A DNA stretch of 64,000 nt from Streptantibioticus ferralitis (GCF_029223525.1 NZ_JARHTQ010000008.1:62001-126000), one strand, 5' to 3'; shown: positions 1-8,776, counted from the stretch's first letter. Program-made: numbers and translations. The notes: generated by a model not told the origin, from the sequence alone.

Positions 1-761
1 CGCTCGACGACGCCGTCGAGGAGCTCATGGCGCGGCACGGCGCACGGCGGTTCGTGGCGGTGCCGCTGGCGCTGGGCGCCGCCGGTCAGGCCACAGGAGG
101 GGCGCCGGCCGCGCTGTCCCAGGCGGCGCCGCGCCACCCCGGTACCTCGTACCTGTACGCGCCGCTCGGTTGCCGCCCGGCGCTGCTGGAGGCGTTGGAG
201 CGGCGCCTCGACAACGTACTGGGCGACGGCCGCCGCTCCCCCTCCGACCGGGCGGCGACCACGGTGCTGCTGGTCGGCCGGGGGTCCACCGATCCCGGCG
301 GCAACGCCGAGGTGGACAGGGCGGCCCGGTTGCTGTGGGAGGGGCGCGGGTACGCGGGCGTGGAGACCGCCTTCGTCTCCCTGGCCGCCCCCGACGTCCC
401 GTTGGGCCTGGACCGGTGCCTGCGGCTGGGCGCGAAGCGGGTGGTCGTGCTGCCGTACTTCCTGTTCACCGGTGCGCTGCCGGACCGGGTGCGTCAGCAG
501 GCCGAGGGCTGGGCGGAGGCGCACCCGCAGATCGATGTGCGGTACGCCGATGTCATCGGCCGCGCGCCGGAGTTGGCCGATCTGGTGATGGAGCGGTATC
601 GCGAGGCGCTGGCCGGCGGCCTGCGGATGAACTGCGACTCCTGCGGATACGTCATCGGGCGGCCCGGCCCGGACGAGCGGACGCCCCCGTCGCACCACCG
701 CCCCGAGGACCCCGCGCACAGCCGCGGACACCACCATGACGGTCATGCGCACTCGCACTGA
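1..761 (+). CDS. Sirohydrochlorin chelatase-like protein, CbiX family (5' end missing)
   Basis: The reading frame is open at the window edge, so the N-terminus is missing. What remains shows the C-terminal CbiX-type repeat: LLVGRGSTDPGGN, then a Val/Leu-rich strand (KRVVVLPYFLFTGALPDRV), as in class II cobalt/iron chelatases that insert metal into sirohydrochlorin. A Cys pair (NCDSCGY) and a His-rich tail (HHHDGHAHSH) follow, probably metal-binding. It overlaps the next gene by 26 bp, a CobC/CobD-like aminotransferase, which supports a cobalamin role. Metal specificity (Co for B12 versus Fe for siroheme) cannot be decided from sequence. Confidence 0.85.
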   Translation, partial: LDDAVEELMARHGARRFVAVPLALGAAGQATGGAPAALSQAAPRHPGTSYLYAPLGCRPALLEALERRLDNVLGDGRRSPSDRAATTVLLVGRGSTDPGGNAEVDRAARLLWEGRGYAGVETAFVSLAAPDVPLGLDRCLRLGAKRVVVLPYFLFTGALPDRVRQQAEGWAEAHPQIDVRYADVIGRAPELADLVMERYREALAGGLRMNCDSCGYVIGRPGPDERTPPSHHRPEDPAHSRGHHHDGHAHSH

Positions 762-1815
762 CCCCACCGACGGCCACGACCTGCGCCACGACCTGCGCCA
801 CCACGGCGACGCGGAGGTACGGGACGACGGCGAGGACCTGGTGGACCTCGCCGTCAACGTCCGCACCGGAACACCTCCTCCATGGCTGGTGGACCGGATC
901 GCCTCCTCGCTGACCGGACTTGCCGCCTACCCGGACGGCCGGGCGGCCCGGCGCACGGTCGCGGAGCGGCACGGCAGGCCGCCGGAGGAGGTCCTGCTGA
1001 CGGCGGGCGCGGCGGAGGCCTTCGTCCTGCTGGCCCGCGCGCACACGCCGCGCCGGGCCGTCGTCGTACACCCCCAGTTCACCGAGCCCGAGGCGGCGTT
1101 GCGGGACGCGGGCCACGATGTGCACCGAGTGCTCCTGCGGTACGAGTCCGGCTTCCGCCTCGATCCGTCGGACGTCCCCGAGGACGCCGACTTCGTGGTC
1201 ATCGGCAACCCGACGAACCCCACCTCCGTCCTGCACCCTGCGCGGACGCTCGCGGAGTTGGCCCGCCCGGGCCGGACCCTGGTGATCGACGAGGCGTTCA
1301 TGGACGCGGTCCCCGGCGAACCCGAGTCGCTCGCGGCGCGCCGCGATCTGCCGGGCGTGGTGGTCCTGCGCAGCCTGACCAAGACCTGGGGCCTGGCGGG
1401 CCTGCGGATCGGCTATGTACTCGCCGCCACGGAGACGATCGCGGCGCTGCAGCGCGCGCAGCCGCTGTGGCCGGTCGGCACCCCTGCGCTGGCGGCCGCC
1501 GAAGCGTGCTGTGCGCCGTCCGCGGTGGCGGAGGCCGAGGAGGCGGCGCGGCACATCGCGCGGGACCGCGCGTACCTGCTGTCCCGCCTGGCGGACTTCC
1601 CCGCCATCGAGGTCACGGGCCCGGCCGCCGCGCCGTTCCTGCTGCTGCGGTCGCGCGGCGCGGCGGAGGTACGCGAACGCCTGCGCAAGCTCGGCTTCGC
1701 GGTCCGCCGCGCCGACACGTTCCCTGGCCTGGGCCCGGACTGGCTACGGGTCGCGGTCCGCGACCGCGGCACGACCGACGCGTTCCTGAACGCCCTGGCG
1801 CAATCCGTCAGTTGA
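736..1815 (+). CDS. cobC: PLP-dependent aminotransferase, CobC/CobD (threonine-phosphate decarboxylase)-like
   Basis: A 359-residue fold-type I aminotransferase of the histidinol-phosphate aminotransferase/threonine-phosphate decarboxylase group. Visible motifs are GNPTNPTSVL, VIDEAFMD (the Asp that binds the pyridine nitrogen), the Schiff-base lysine at about residue 216 in SLTKTWGLAGLRIGY, and a C-terminal WLRVAVRD arginine. Actinobacterial proteins of this type supply (R)-1-amino-2-propanol phosphate for the cobalamin lower loop. The ATG lies inside the upstream chelatase gene, so translation is probably coupled. Histidinol-phosphate aminotransferase is the alternative, but the cobalamin neighbour argues against it. 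Confidence 0.8.
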   Translation: MTVMRTRTDPTDGHDLRHDLRHHGDAEVRDDGEDLVDLAVNVRTGTPPPWLVDRIASSLTGLAAYPDGRAARRTVAERHGRPPEEVLLTAGAAEAFVLLARAHTPRRAVVVHPQFTEPEAALRDAGHDVHRVLLRYESGFRLDPSDVPEDADFVVIGNPTNPTSVLHPARTLAELARPGRTLVIDEAFMDAVPGEPESLAARRDLPGVVVLRSLTKTWGLAGLRIGYVLAATETIAALQRAQPLWPVGTPALAAAEACCAPSAVAEAEEAARHIARDRAYLLSRLADFPAIEVTGPAAAPFLLLRSRGAAEVRERLRKLGFAVRRADTFPGLGPDWLRVAVRDRGTTDAFLNALAQSVS

Positions 1816-1855
1816 CCTTCATCACAACTGCCGCATCCAGGATCGCCGAGGTGGG

Positions 1856-1874
1856 GGCGGGCGCGTCGCCCGCC
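1856..1874. terminator. Short GC hairpin after the cobalamin genes
   Basis: A perfect 8-bp stem, GGCGGGCG and CGCCCGCC, with a CGT loop and no T run. It may end the cobalamin transcript, but it also touches the likely -10 (TAAGAT, 1875-1880) of the next gene, so it could instead be regulatory. Confidence 0.35.
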
Positions 1875-1888
1875 TAAGATCTTCGAGC

Positions 1889-2140
1889 ATGGACCTACTG
1901 AACCCCGGCTCATCAATGAAGCTCGACCGCATCGACCGCAGGCTGGAGCAGTTGGAGCGCAAGCTCGACGCCATCCTGGACCACCTGGGCATCGAGGTGG
2001 CCGGCCCGGACCTGGGAAGGGTCAACGAACTCCTACGGGAAGGCAAGACGATCCCCGCCATCAAGGCCTACCGCGAGGCCACCGGCGCGGGCCTGAAAGA
2101 AGCCAAGGAGGCGGTCGACGAACTGGCCGGCCGGATCTGA
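1889..2140 (+). CDS. Small ribosomal L7/L12 C-terminal-domain-like protein
   Basis: An 83-residue protein with an N-terminal coiled-coil-like helix (KLDRIDRRLEQLERKLDAIL) and a C-terminal segment, GKTIPAIKAYREATGAGLKEAKEAV, matching the L7/L12 C-terminal helix pattern. Streptomyces carry several such short L7/L12-like proteins away from ribosomal operons; their role is not established. No Shine-Dalgarno precedes the ATG. A TAAGAT -10 at 1875-1880 would place transcription start within about two bases of the ATG, so the mRNA may be leaderless. Confidence 0.8.
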   Translation: MDLLNPGSSMKLDRIDRRLEQLERKLDAILDHLGIEVAGPDLGRVNELLREGKTIPAIKAYREATGAGLKEAKEAVDELAGRI

Positions 2141-2216
2141 CCCGGCCCGCCCCGCGGAACGCCCACCGATCGGCCGTCGAAGCGGCGGACCGGTGAGCGT
2201 GGGCGGGTGGGGGCCG

Positions 2217-5033
2217 TTACTGGCCGCCCAGTTCCTGGGGTGGGGTGTCGCGGCCCGGGACCTCGTTGGGGGCGAGGATGCGTTGGTCGCCGGGGTACGG
2301 GCGGGTCCAACCGGTGGCGGCGTACCAGTCGATGCGGTTGAGCTGGGCCGGGTTGACCTGGTCCAGCTTGGGCTTGGAGCCGCCGGTCTGCTGCATGGCG
2401 CTCCACGCCTGCCACTGCTGGGCGATGTCCTTGAACCGCTGCGGCACGTTGCCCGCTTCGGTGCCGGCGGCCGTCGACTTGGCGTCGGCCGTGCCGACGG
2501 CGGGCTTCAGGCCGTAGTCCAACGGGACCTGGTTGGACAGCGCCGTGTACGGGGTGAAGTCGGGGTGCTCGGTGAACAGGTCGTACATCGGCTCAGCGGC
2601 GCGGTCCACCTGGTTCATCGGCTGGGCACCGAGGATCTGCTCGATCGTCTTGACCACGTTGACCTGCGAGTAGTACGTGGAGACCACGGCGTTGCGCTTC
2701 GCGTACGGGCTGACGACCCACAGCGGGGCGCGGTGGCCGTCCACGTGGTCGACACCGTTTTGCGAGTCGTCCTCCAGGATGAAGACGGCGCTGTCCTTCC
2801 AGAACCTGCTGTGCGAGATGGTGTCGATGATGCGGCCGACGGCCAGGTCGTTGTCCGCGGCCATCGCGGTCGGATACGGGTCCTTGCCGCTGATGCCGTT
2901 GGTGTGGTCCTGCGGCAGCTGAATCATCGTCAGGTTGGCCAGCTTGCCCGACTTGACGGAGTCGGCGAAGTGCCGCTGCCAGATGTCGACCCGGTACTGG
3001 TCGGGGATGTCGGTGTCGAAGGTCGGGTAGTCCGAGTGGTTGATGGCGTTCACCGACGGCACGTCGGACGTGGTCGGGTACTTGCCGATCGGGGTGTTCA
3101 GCGGACCGGACGCCTTGCCCTCCAGGACCTGGGAGTCGTGGTACCACTGGGCCCAGGTCGGCGCGCCGGTGGCGGGCAGTGCGATGTTGCCCGCGTACTC
3201 GCTGAAGTCCTCGGCCGTCTTGCCCGCTCGCTGCACCGTGTTCCACAGGAAGCCGCTGCGCTGGTAGGCCAGCGCGTCATTGCCCAGTGCGGGGTAGCTG
3301 CGGTAGAAGGCGCCGAACTCCTTCTCGATGTAGTCGTTGGCGTCGGCCTGCACCAGCCAGTTGTGTCCGTCGGCGGACAGCGTGCCGATGTCGTAGAAGT
3401 TGTCCATCACGCCGTAGGTGTTCGCCAGCGCGTGCAGATTGGGGGTGACGCCCTTGCCGAACTGCGCGAGGGACGGATTGCCGTCACCCTTGCCGACGTC
3501 GCCCAGCACCTGGTCGTAGGTGCGGTTCTCCTTGTCGATCAGGAAGACGTGCTTGATCTTCGACGGACTGCCGAGGTGCGCCGGGATGACCCCCGCCCGG
3601 TCCTTCGCCGAACCGTACGAGGATCCGCCGCGCAGCAGCTTCTCCCAGTCGTTGTTGACGAAGACCTGGTGGGTGAGCTTGCCGAGCGCGGCCTCGGACG
3701 GCTGCCGGAACGTGGTGATCGATCCGGTGTCGTTGTAGGTGTTGTGGCCGGTGGCCGGATTGGTGCCCGGGCCCTCGCTGATGGTCGAGGGGGCGCCGCG
3801 GGTGCCGATGCCCTTGTCGTTGGTGACGACGATCCTGCCGGTGGCGTTGCTGCGCTGCACGTTGACCGGGTACCAGTCGGTCGGAATCAGCCCCTGATAC
3901 TGGACGGGCGCTCGGCCGCCGTCCCAGTGGTACCGCACCAGCGCGTTGTCGCGGCCCACGCTGACCAGCAGGGTGTGCGGGTCGGTGAAGGCGAAGGCGT
4001 TGGGGTAGCTGCCGACCGAGGAGCCGGGCAGTGGGTTGACGTTGAAGGTCTGGGTGACGCGCCGGGCGCGGGTGTCGATCACCGAGACGCTGTCGTCGTT
4101 GGAGTTGGCGACCAGCAGTGAACCGCCGTGCAGGGTGAGGGCGGTGGGTTCGAGGCCGACCTTGATGGTGCTGCTCTGGGTCTGGGTGCCGAGGTCGACG
4201 ACGGAGACGGTGCCGTTGGTGACGGCGCCGTTGCGCCGGTCGGCGACCACCGGCGTGCCGTCGGTCAGGTTGGTGTTGTCGCCCGCACCGGCCGGACGGC
4301 CGCCCTCGTTGGACACGTACGCCTCGTTGCCGGAAACCACCACCTGACGCGGGGCGATGCCGACCGGAATCTCCTTGACCAGGGCGTTGGCTGTGGTGTC
4401 GATGACACCGAGGGTGTTGCTGCCGTTCAGCGCCGTGTAGAGGGTGCGGCCGTCCTGCGACAGCGCCATGCCGGACGGCAGGTCCGCGCCGTTCTTGCCG
4501 GTCAGCGGGATGACGGTCGGGGCCGCGGCGGTCACCTTGCCGTCGGCGTCAAGGGAGAACCGCACGAGGTCGGAGGCCTGCGGAAACCAGAGGGACCTGC
4601 CGTCCGGCGAGTACAGCGGACCGTCGGCGGCCACCTTGCCGTCGCCGATCCGCTTGTCCGTGCCGACCCCGGTACCGATCTGCTGGACGATGTTCCCGGT
4701 CGCCACGTCCATGATGGTCAGGAAGCCGGTGCCCTGCTTGTAGGTGAGGGCGGCGAGCTTCCTGCCGTCGGGGCTGAGGGTGCTGGACAGCAGTCGGCCG
4801 TTGTCGACCAGGTGCCGGGTGCCGAGCGGGGTGACGCGCTGGTTGGACGGGAGCAGGATGCCCTTGGCGGTCTGTTCTCCGTCGACCTTGTCGGTGCCGA
4901 AGCCGCCGCAGGCGCCGACGGCGGTCGCCCCGGCGGTGACGCCTAGTACGACCGTGACGGTGAGTGCGGCGGTGGTCGTTCCGCGCAGTCCGCGGGATCT
5001 GGCCCGGCGGAAGGTGCTGTGTGGCTTCCTCAT
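2217..5033 (-). CDS. Secreted YncE-like beta-propeller plus phosphoesterase
   Basis: The ATG at 5033 is chosen because a G-rich ribosome site precedes it and an N-terminal signal sequence follows; the longer upstream reading lacks such support. The 938-residue protein begins with a basic stretch and a hydrophobic segment ending near VGAC, possibly a lipobox. YVTN/YncE-type repeats follow (for example LDADGKVTAAAPTVIPLTGK and NTLGVIDTTANALVKEIPVG). The C-terminal half resembles alkaline-phosphatase-superfamily phosphoesterases (LIDKENRTYDQVLGDVGKG, DDSQNGVDHVDGHR). Substrate unknown. Last gene of a four-gene minus-strand unit with an ABC exporter and a lipoprotein. Confidence 0.85.
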   Translation of the reverse strand: MRKPHSTFRRARSRGLRGTTTAALTVTVVLGVTAGATAVGACGGFGTDKVDGEQTAKGILLPSNQRVTPLGTRHLVDNGRLLSSTLSPDGRKLAALTYKQGTGFLTIMDVATGNIVQQIGTGVGTDKRIGDGKVAADGPLYSPDGRSLWFPQASDLVRFSLDADGKVTAAAPTVIPLTGKNGADLPSGMALSQDGRTLYTALNGSNTLGVIDTTANALVKEIPVGIAPRQVVVSGNEAYVSNEGGRPAGAGDNTNLTDGTPVVADRRNGAVTNGTVSVVDLGTQTQSSTIKVGLEPTALTLHGGSLLVANSNDDSVSVIDTRARRVTQTFNVNPLPGSSVGSYPNAFAFTDPHTLLVSVGRDNALVRYHWDGGRAPVQYQGLIPTDWYPVNVQRSNATGRIVVTNDKGIGTRGAPSTISEGPGTNPATGHNTYNDTGSITTFRQPSEAALGKLTHQVFVNNDWEKLLRGGSSYGSAKDRAGVIPAHLGSPSKIKHVFLIDKENRTYDQVLGDVGKGDGNPSLAQFGKGVTPNLHALANTYGVMDNFYDIGTLSADGHNWLVQADANDYIEKEFGAFYRSYPALGNDALAYQRSGFLWNTVQRAGKTAEDFSEYAGNIALPATGAPTWAQWYHDSQVLEGKASGPLNTPIGKYPTTSDVPSVNAINHSDYPTFDTDIPDQYRVDIWQRHFADSVKSGKLANLTMIQLPQDHTNGISGKDPYPTAMAADNDLAVGRIIDTISHSRFWKDSAVFILEDDSQNGVDHVDGHRAPLWVVSPYAKRNAVVSTYYSQVNVVKTIEQILGAQPMNQVDRAAEPMYDLFTEHPDFTPYTALSNQVPLDYGLKPAVGTADAKSTAAGTEAGNVPQRFKDIAQQWQAWSAMQQTGGSKPKLDQVNPAQLNRIDWYAATGWTRPYPGDQRILAPNEVPGRDTPPQELGGQ

Positions 5034-5091
5034 CCTGTCCCCTGTCGAGTGTCCGTGGCGTCGGAGCGGGCACCTGATGCGGCGCCGCATG

Positions 5092-5541
5092 TCACGTGGT
5101 GTCGAAGCAACCGTCGAACTCATAGAGCGGATTGGTGTGTTGTTGCCCGTCGGCCCCCCGTATCCGCTGCTGGCCCACCAGGGTCGCCGGGCCCTGGGCG
5201 CGGTAGCAGCCGGTGGGCTGCACGTTGACCTCGTACGCGATGGGCTGGGTGATCCCGCTCGGCGAGGGCCAGTGCACCAGGCAGACCCAGTCGTCACCGG
5301 GGCCGCTGCCACCGGACTTGCGGCCGCCCTTGGCGCAGTTGGCCCAGGTGTCCGGTGACGGCATGTTGTCGGTACCGTGCAACTCGGTCTGCTGCAGGAC
5401 GAACAGGTTCCGGAACGTCGGGCCGATCGCGTGCTCCAGCCGCGGGCTGGTGATGTCGGGACCGGCGCCGCATCCGGCGGTCCCGCCCAGCAGGGCCAGC
5501 GCGGCCGCGGCCGTGGCCGCGCACCCCAGCAGTCTGTTCAA
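5092..5541 (-). CDS. Small secreted lipoprotein of unknown function
   Basis: The start is TTG at 5541, with AAGGG eight bases upstream. The 149-residue product has a lipoprotein signal: MNRLLG, a hydrophobic core, then TAGC with the lipidated Cys near residue 24. The mature part has four further Cys residues (NCAKGG, WVCLVH, TGCYRAQ, DGCFDTT), compatible with two disulfides outside the cell. It sits 3 bp after the ABC permease gene and 58 bp before the phosphoesterase gene on the same strand. I do not recognise the family. Confidence 0.8.
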   Translation of the reverse strand: MNRLLGCAATAAAALALLGGTAGCGAGPDITSPRLEHAIGPTFRNLFVLQQTELHGTDNMPSPDTWANCAKGGRKSGGSGPGDDWVCLVHWPSPSGITQPIAYEVNVQPTGCYRAQGPATLVGQQRIRGADGQQHTNPLYEFDGCFDTT

Positions 5542-5544
5542 CGG

Positions 5545-6402
5545 TCAGCCCTTCGTGAAGTCCCGGCGCCGCAGCAGCACATATCCGGCCGCCAGGCAGA
5601 CCACGGCGTAGACAGCGCTCACCACACAGCCCTCGACCAGCGGTCCGTAGTACGGCGTGGCGGACATCAGCCCGTGCCAGGCGTCGAACGGCGTCGTCAA
5701 CAGCGCGTGCCGGATCACGTCCAGCGCGTCCACGTACGCGTACAACTGCATCAGCAGGCCGACCAGCACCGGCCCCATGACCCCGGCCGCGCTGTGCCGG
5801 GTGGCGATGGAGAACAGCACGCCCAGTGCGGTGAAGCCGAGCGCCGGAGGCAGCACGCACAGCCAGCTCAGGGCGGCGAGTTCGGCCGCCCGGCCGGAGG
5901 ACACCAGGCTGCCGTCCAGGGCGACCAGCGGCTGATGGCCCACCAGCAGTACGCCCGCCGCGATGCTGCCCGCGCCCGCCAGCGCCACGACGACCACGGT
6001 GAACGTGGCGGCGGCCAGCACCTTGCCGGTGAAGATCTGCCCCCGGGTGCGGGAGCGGATCAGGATCGTCTGCCATGTCCCGTGATGGTCCTCGGCGGCG
6101 AAGATGTCCCCCGCGACCACACAGGTGAGCAGCGGAAACGCCCACTGCCCGGCGAATCCGAGGACCACCCCCGGAATCGCGTAGCCCGTGTCGTGCACCC
6201 AGCGGCCGAACAGCGTGTCGGACGGGACGGTGTCCTGCGTCTTCAGCGCCAGAACGAACGCGAAGGGCGCCAGCAGGCAGACCGCGGCGACGGCCCGGAT
6301 CCGCCACTGGGCGGTGAGCTTCTCCAACTCCCACAGGTAGACGGTGCGGACGCCGCCGCGCGGGCGGGTCACGGCAGGCTCGTCCAGCGCGACCGCCGTC
6401 AC
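5545..6402 (-). CDS. ABC transporter permease (ABC-2 type)
   Basis: A 285-residue membrane protein with about six hydrophobic helices after a short cytoplasmic N-terminus (VYLWELEKLTAQWRIR). The conserved loop FAAEDHHGTWQTILIRSRTRGQIFTGKVLAA is typical of ABC-2 permeases of bacitracin/multidrug-type exporters. The GTG start overlaps the stop of the ATPase gene by four bases (GTGA), so the pair is translationally coupled and forms one exporter. The cargo is unknown; the linked lipoprotein and phosphoesterase hint at an envelope function. Confidence 0.85.
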   Translation of the reverse strand: MTAVALDEPAVTRPRGGVRTVYLWELEKLTAQWRIRAVAAVCLLAPFAFVLALKTQDTVPSDTLFGRWVHDTGYAIPGVVLGFAGQWAFPLLTCVVAGDIFAAEDHHGTWQTILIRSRTRGQIFTGKVLAAATFTVVVVALAGAGSIAAGVLLVGHQPLVALDGSLVSSGRAAELAALSWLCVLPPALGFTALGVLFSIATRHSAAGVMGPVLVGLLMQLYAYVDALDVIRHALLTTPFDAWHGLMSATPYYGPLVEGCVVSAVYAVVCLAAGYVLLRRRDFTKG

Positions 6403-7331
6403 CGCTCGGCCCCTTCGGTCTCTTCGTCGGACTGTTCCTCAGTCAGCGTGAGGAACAGCGACTCCAGCGGAGTCGACTCCAGCCGCAGCGCACGGACCGC
6501 GATCCCGCGACGGCCGAGCGCCAGGACGTACGCGTCGAGTTGCTCGGGTCTCGCCCGTACGGCCAGACCGCCGTCGGGATGACCGGCCACCTCGACGCCG
6601 GGTTGGCCGGCGGCGAGGGCGGCGGCCGATTCGTCGTCGTTGGTGGCGAGTTGGTGGGCGGGGTCAGGGGCACGGGACCGCAGCTCGGCGAGCGAGCCCG
6701 CGTAGACCACCCGGCCGGTGCGCATGATGGTCACCGTGTCGCAGAGCTCCTCGACCTCGGCCATGTGGTGGCTGCTGAGCAGCACAGGCAGTCCGTCCGC
6801 CGCGAGCGAGCGCACCAGCTGCCGCATGTCCCGAATGCCCGCCGGGTCGAGGCCGTTGCCGGGTTCGTCCAGTACCAGCAGATCGGGGGCGCGCAGCAGC
6901 GCGGCGGCGATGCCGAGCCGTTGGCGCATGCCGAACGAGTAGCCGCCGACCTTGCGGCGCCTGCGCTCGGTCAGGCCGACACGGGCCAGCACTTCGCCGA
7001 TGCGGTGGGGGGCGTCGCCGCCGTCGAAGTCGGCGAGCAGCGCGAGGTTGCGCTCCGCGCTCAGGTAGGGATAGAAGCGCGGGCTCTCCACGAAACCCGC
7101 CAGCCGGTACTGCTGGTTCGCCAGGCGGTCGTCGCGGCCGAACAGGCGCAGGGTTCCGGCGTCCTGGCGCACCAGCCCGAGCAGTATGCGCAGCAGCGTG
7201 GTCTTGCCCGCGCCGTTGGGTCCGAGCAGCCCGTGCACACCGCCGGAGGCGACGGTCAGATCCACGCCGTCGACAGCCGTGGTCTCCCCGAACCGTTTGA
7301 CGAGCCCCCGCGCTTCCACCGCTTGCCCCAC
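6399..7331 (-). CDS. ABC transporter ATP-binding protein
   Basis: The GTG at 7331 is chosen because GGGAGGTG stands seven to eight bases upstream; this gives 310 residues. It has Walker A GPNGAGKTT, signature SFGMRQRLG, Walker B LLVLDEPGNGLDP and the switch His in SSHHMAEVEEL. A C-terminal region of about 90 residues is typical of ABC-2 exporter ATPases. It is the first gene of the exporter-lipoprotein-phosphoesterase unit. The signature is SFGMR rather than LSGGQ, common in this exporter group and not a defect. Confidence 0.9.
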   Translation of the reverse strand: MGQAVEARGLVKRFGETTAVDGVDLTVASGGVHGLLGPNGAGKTTLLRILLGLVRQDAGTLRLFGRDDRLANQQYRLAGFVESPRFYPYLSAERNLALLADFDGGDAPHRIGEVLARVGLTERRRRKVGGYSFGMRQRLGIAAALLRAPDLLVLDEPGNGLDPAGIRDMRQLVRSLAADGLPVLLSSHHMAEVEELCDTVTIMRTGRVVYAGSLAELRSRAPDPAHQLATNDDESAAALAAGQPGVEVAGHPDGGLAVRARPEQLDAYVLALGRRGIAVRALRLESTPLESLFLTLTEEQSDEETEGAER

Positions 7332-7732
7332 CGCACAACACCTCCCGGCGATCGGCGCCAACTCGGCTGAAGGTACGGCGCGTTGGCGTACGCGGGAAGA
7401 CGGCCGGACGAACAACAGGTGCGTCGCGGGGGACGGCGCGCCATCCCCCGCGACTTGTCCGGCGGATCGTTGCCGGGTGCGGCTGGTGGGACACCGCCGG
7501 TCCGCGCGGGTGCGGCTACTCGCGGTTGGCGTGTCACCGCCGATCCTCACGGTGCGGTTCCTCGCCGTCGCGGCGGAAGAGGTTGCGGTCGCCGTGCCGA
7601 GCGCCAGAACCGGGCTACGCGCCGTCGCGGCGAAAGGACGCCCCGCCGCGACGGCGAGCAACCACGATGACGCGGACCGTCGGTCATGCGACCACCGTGA
7701 CCCACGGGACGGCGCCGGGCACCGGGTAGGTA
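7332..7732. repeat. Gene-free region with copy 1 of a dispersed intergenic repeat
   Basis: No credible gene lies in these 401 bases. The 7331 end carries the ribosome site of the ABC ATPase gene. From about 7560 the sequence holds GCCGTCGCGGCG variants and then the repeat core at 7658-7702: GCAACCAC, a variable stretch, then GACCGTCGGTCATGCGACC and ACCGTGACC. Close relatives of this core occur in two other gene-free regions (27571-27615 on the other strand, and 54769-54820). Confidence 0.6.
7620..7656. repeat. Perfect 13-bp inverted repeat within the dispersed repeat
   Basis: CGCCGTCGCGGCG (7620-7632) and its exact complement CGCCGCGACGGCG (7644-7656) enclose an 11-base spacer. A third related arm lies at about 7564-7576. 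There is no T run. It could act as a bidirectional terminator between the two minus-strand genes or be part of the repeat element. Confidence 0.65.
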
Positions 7733-8776
7733 CTACCCCTGGCCGCGGGCGGCCCTACGCCGCCGGCTGACGTAGAGGACCGCGCCGCCCCCGGCGACCA
7801 ACGCCACCGCGCCAGCGGCCAGATACGGGGTGCTGGAGTCCGCACCGGTCTCCGCGAGGTTCCGCTTGGCGGCGGCCGCATCGGTCCGCGCTCCGGTGCC
7901 GTCGGTGGCGTTGCCACCGCCCTGCGAGGCACCGCCGGTCTTGCCGCCCGACGGAGTACCGCCGGTGGCCCCCTTGGTGGCGCCCCCATCGGACGAACCG
8001 CCGGTGTTGCCGTCGCCCTGCGGCGTCTGGCAGGTCGCGTGGGCCAAGGTGACGTCTCCGGTCACCTGCGCGACATTGAGCTGCGCCGGGTTCACCGAGA
8101 CCTGGAGGTTCAGCGCGGTCGCGGCCGACGTGCTGGAGGTGGTCTGCGTCTTCGACAGGTCGAGGCGGACCTCGCCCACACCGGGTGCGTCGACCTTGGT
8201 CGTACCGCCCACGGTGAGCGTGACGCGCTTGCCCAGGACTTCCACATCGCCCAGCAGGTCGGAGGAGGCGCTCGGCTTCTGTCCGGCGTCGCACGTCGCC
8301 TTGGAGGTCACCTGCTGTACCTGGATCAGCGGTGTGTCCGGCAGCCCCGGCAGATGCACCCGGGCGTGCACGAGGTTCACATACCCCTCGGCCCGCCGGG
8401 TCTCGGCGGTGGCACGTGCGGTGGCGACGTCCGCGCTCAGCACGTTGAACGGTTTTCCGCCGTCGACGCCGTCCAAGTGGGCGGTGAGCGCCGTCTCGTT
8501 GGCGTTGGCGGGCGCGTGCACGTCGTTGAGCGTGACGTTCAGCGGCATGTCGACGGCCTTGTTGAGCAGGGAGACGTCAAGGCCGGTGCTGAGTACGGCC
8601 GCGGTCGAGCGGCCGCTGCCGGAACCACCGTCTCCGGCGGTGGTGGCCTGCGCGGCCGGCGCGAGGACCAGGGCGCTCGCGGTGAGCGCGAAGGACGCGC
8701 CGATCGCCGCCGCCGAACGGCGTGCGGGCAGGCTGAGGACAGAGCTGTACAACGGAGGAACCCCCACAGATGGCAT
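7733..8776 (-). CDS. LAETG-anchored secreted protein (SCO1860-like)
   Basis: About 347 residues from the ATG at 8776; the start is uncertain because no clear ribosome site precedes it. An N-terminal signal peptide (RRSAAAIGASFALTASALVL, cut near AQA) leads to a beta-rich domain of about 200 residues. A Gly/Thr/Ser-rich low-complexity spacer follows, then LAETGA, a hydrophobic helix and a basic tail (SRRRRAARGQG). LAxTG is the signal of class E sortases in Streptomyces, so the product is probably linked to peptidoglycan. Function unknown. It is divergent from the Clp-N gene. Confidence 0.85.
   Translation of the reverse strand: MPSVGVPPLYSSVLSLPARRSAAAIGASFALTASALVLAPAAQATTAGDGGSGSGRSTAAVLSTGLDVSLLNKAVDMPLNVTLNDVHAPANANETALTAHLDGVDGGKPFNVLSADVATARATAETRRAEGYVNLVHARVHLPGLPDTPLIQVQQVTSKATCDAGQKPSASSDLLGDVEVLGKRVTLTVGGTTKVDAPGVGEVRLDLSKTQTTSSTSAATALNLQVSVNPAQLNVAQVTGDVTLAHATCQTPQGDGNTGGSSDGGATKGATGGTPSGGKTGGASQGGGNATDGTGARTDAAAAKRNLAETGADSSTPYLAAGAVALVAGGGAVLYVSRRRRAARGQG

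Noticed and set aside
2193-4121. Long plus-strand reading (642 codons) opposite the phosphoesterase gene
   Set aside because: Val/Gly/Arg-rich composition without domains; it mirrors the codon third positions of the real gene on the minus strand.
5034-5312. 93-residue N-terminal extension of the phosphoesterase
   Set aside because: It overlaps the lipoprotein gene on the same strand, lacks homologous character, and would bury the signal peptide.
7186-7770. Plus-strand reading through the ABC gene start and repeat region
   Set aside because: Covers intergenic repeat and parts of two minus-strand genes; its similarity to readings at 27.5 and 54.7 kb comes from the nucleotide repeat, not from a protein family.
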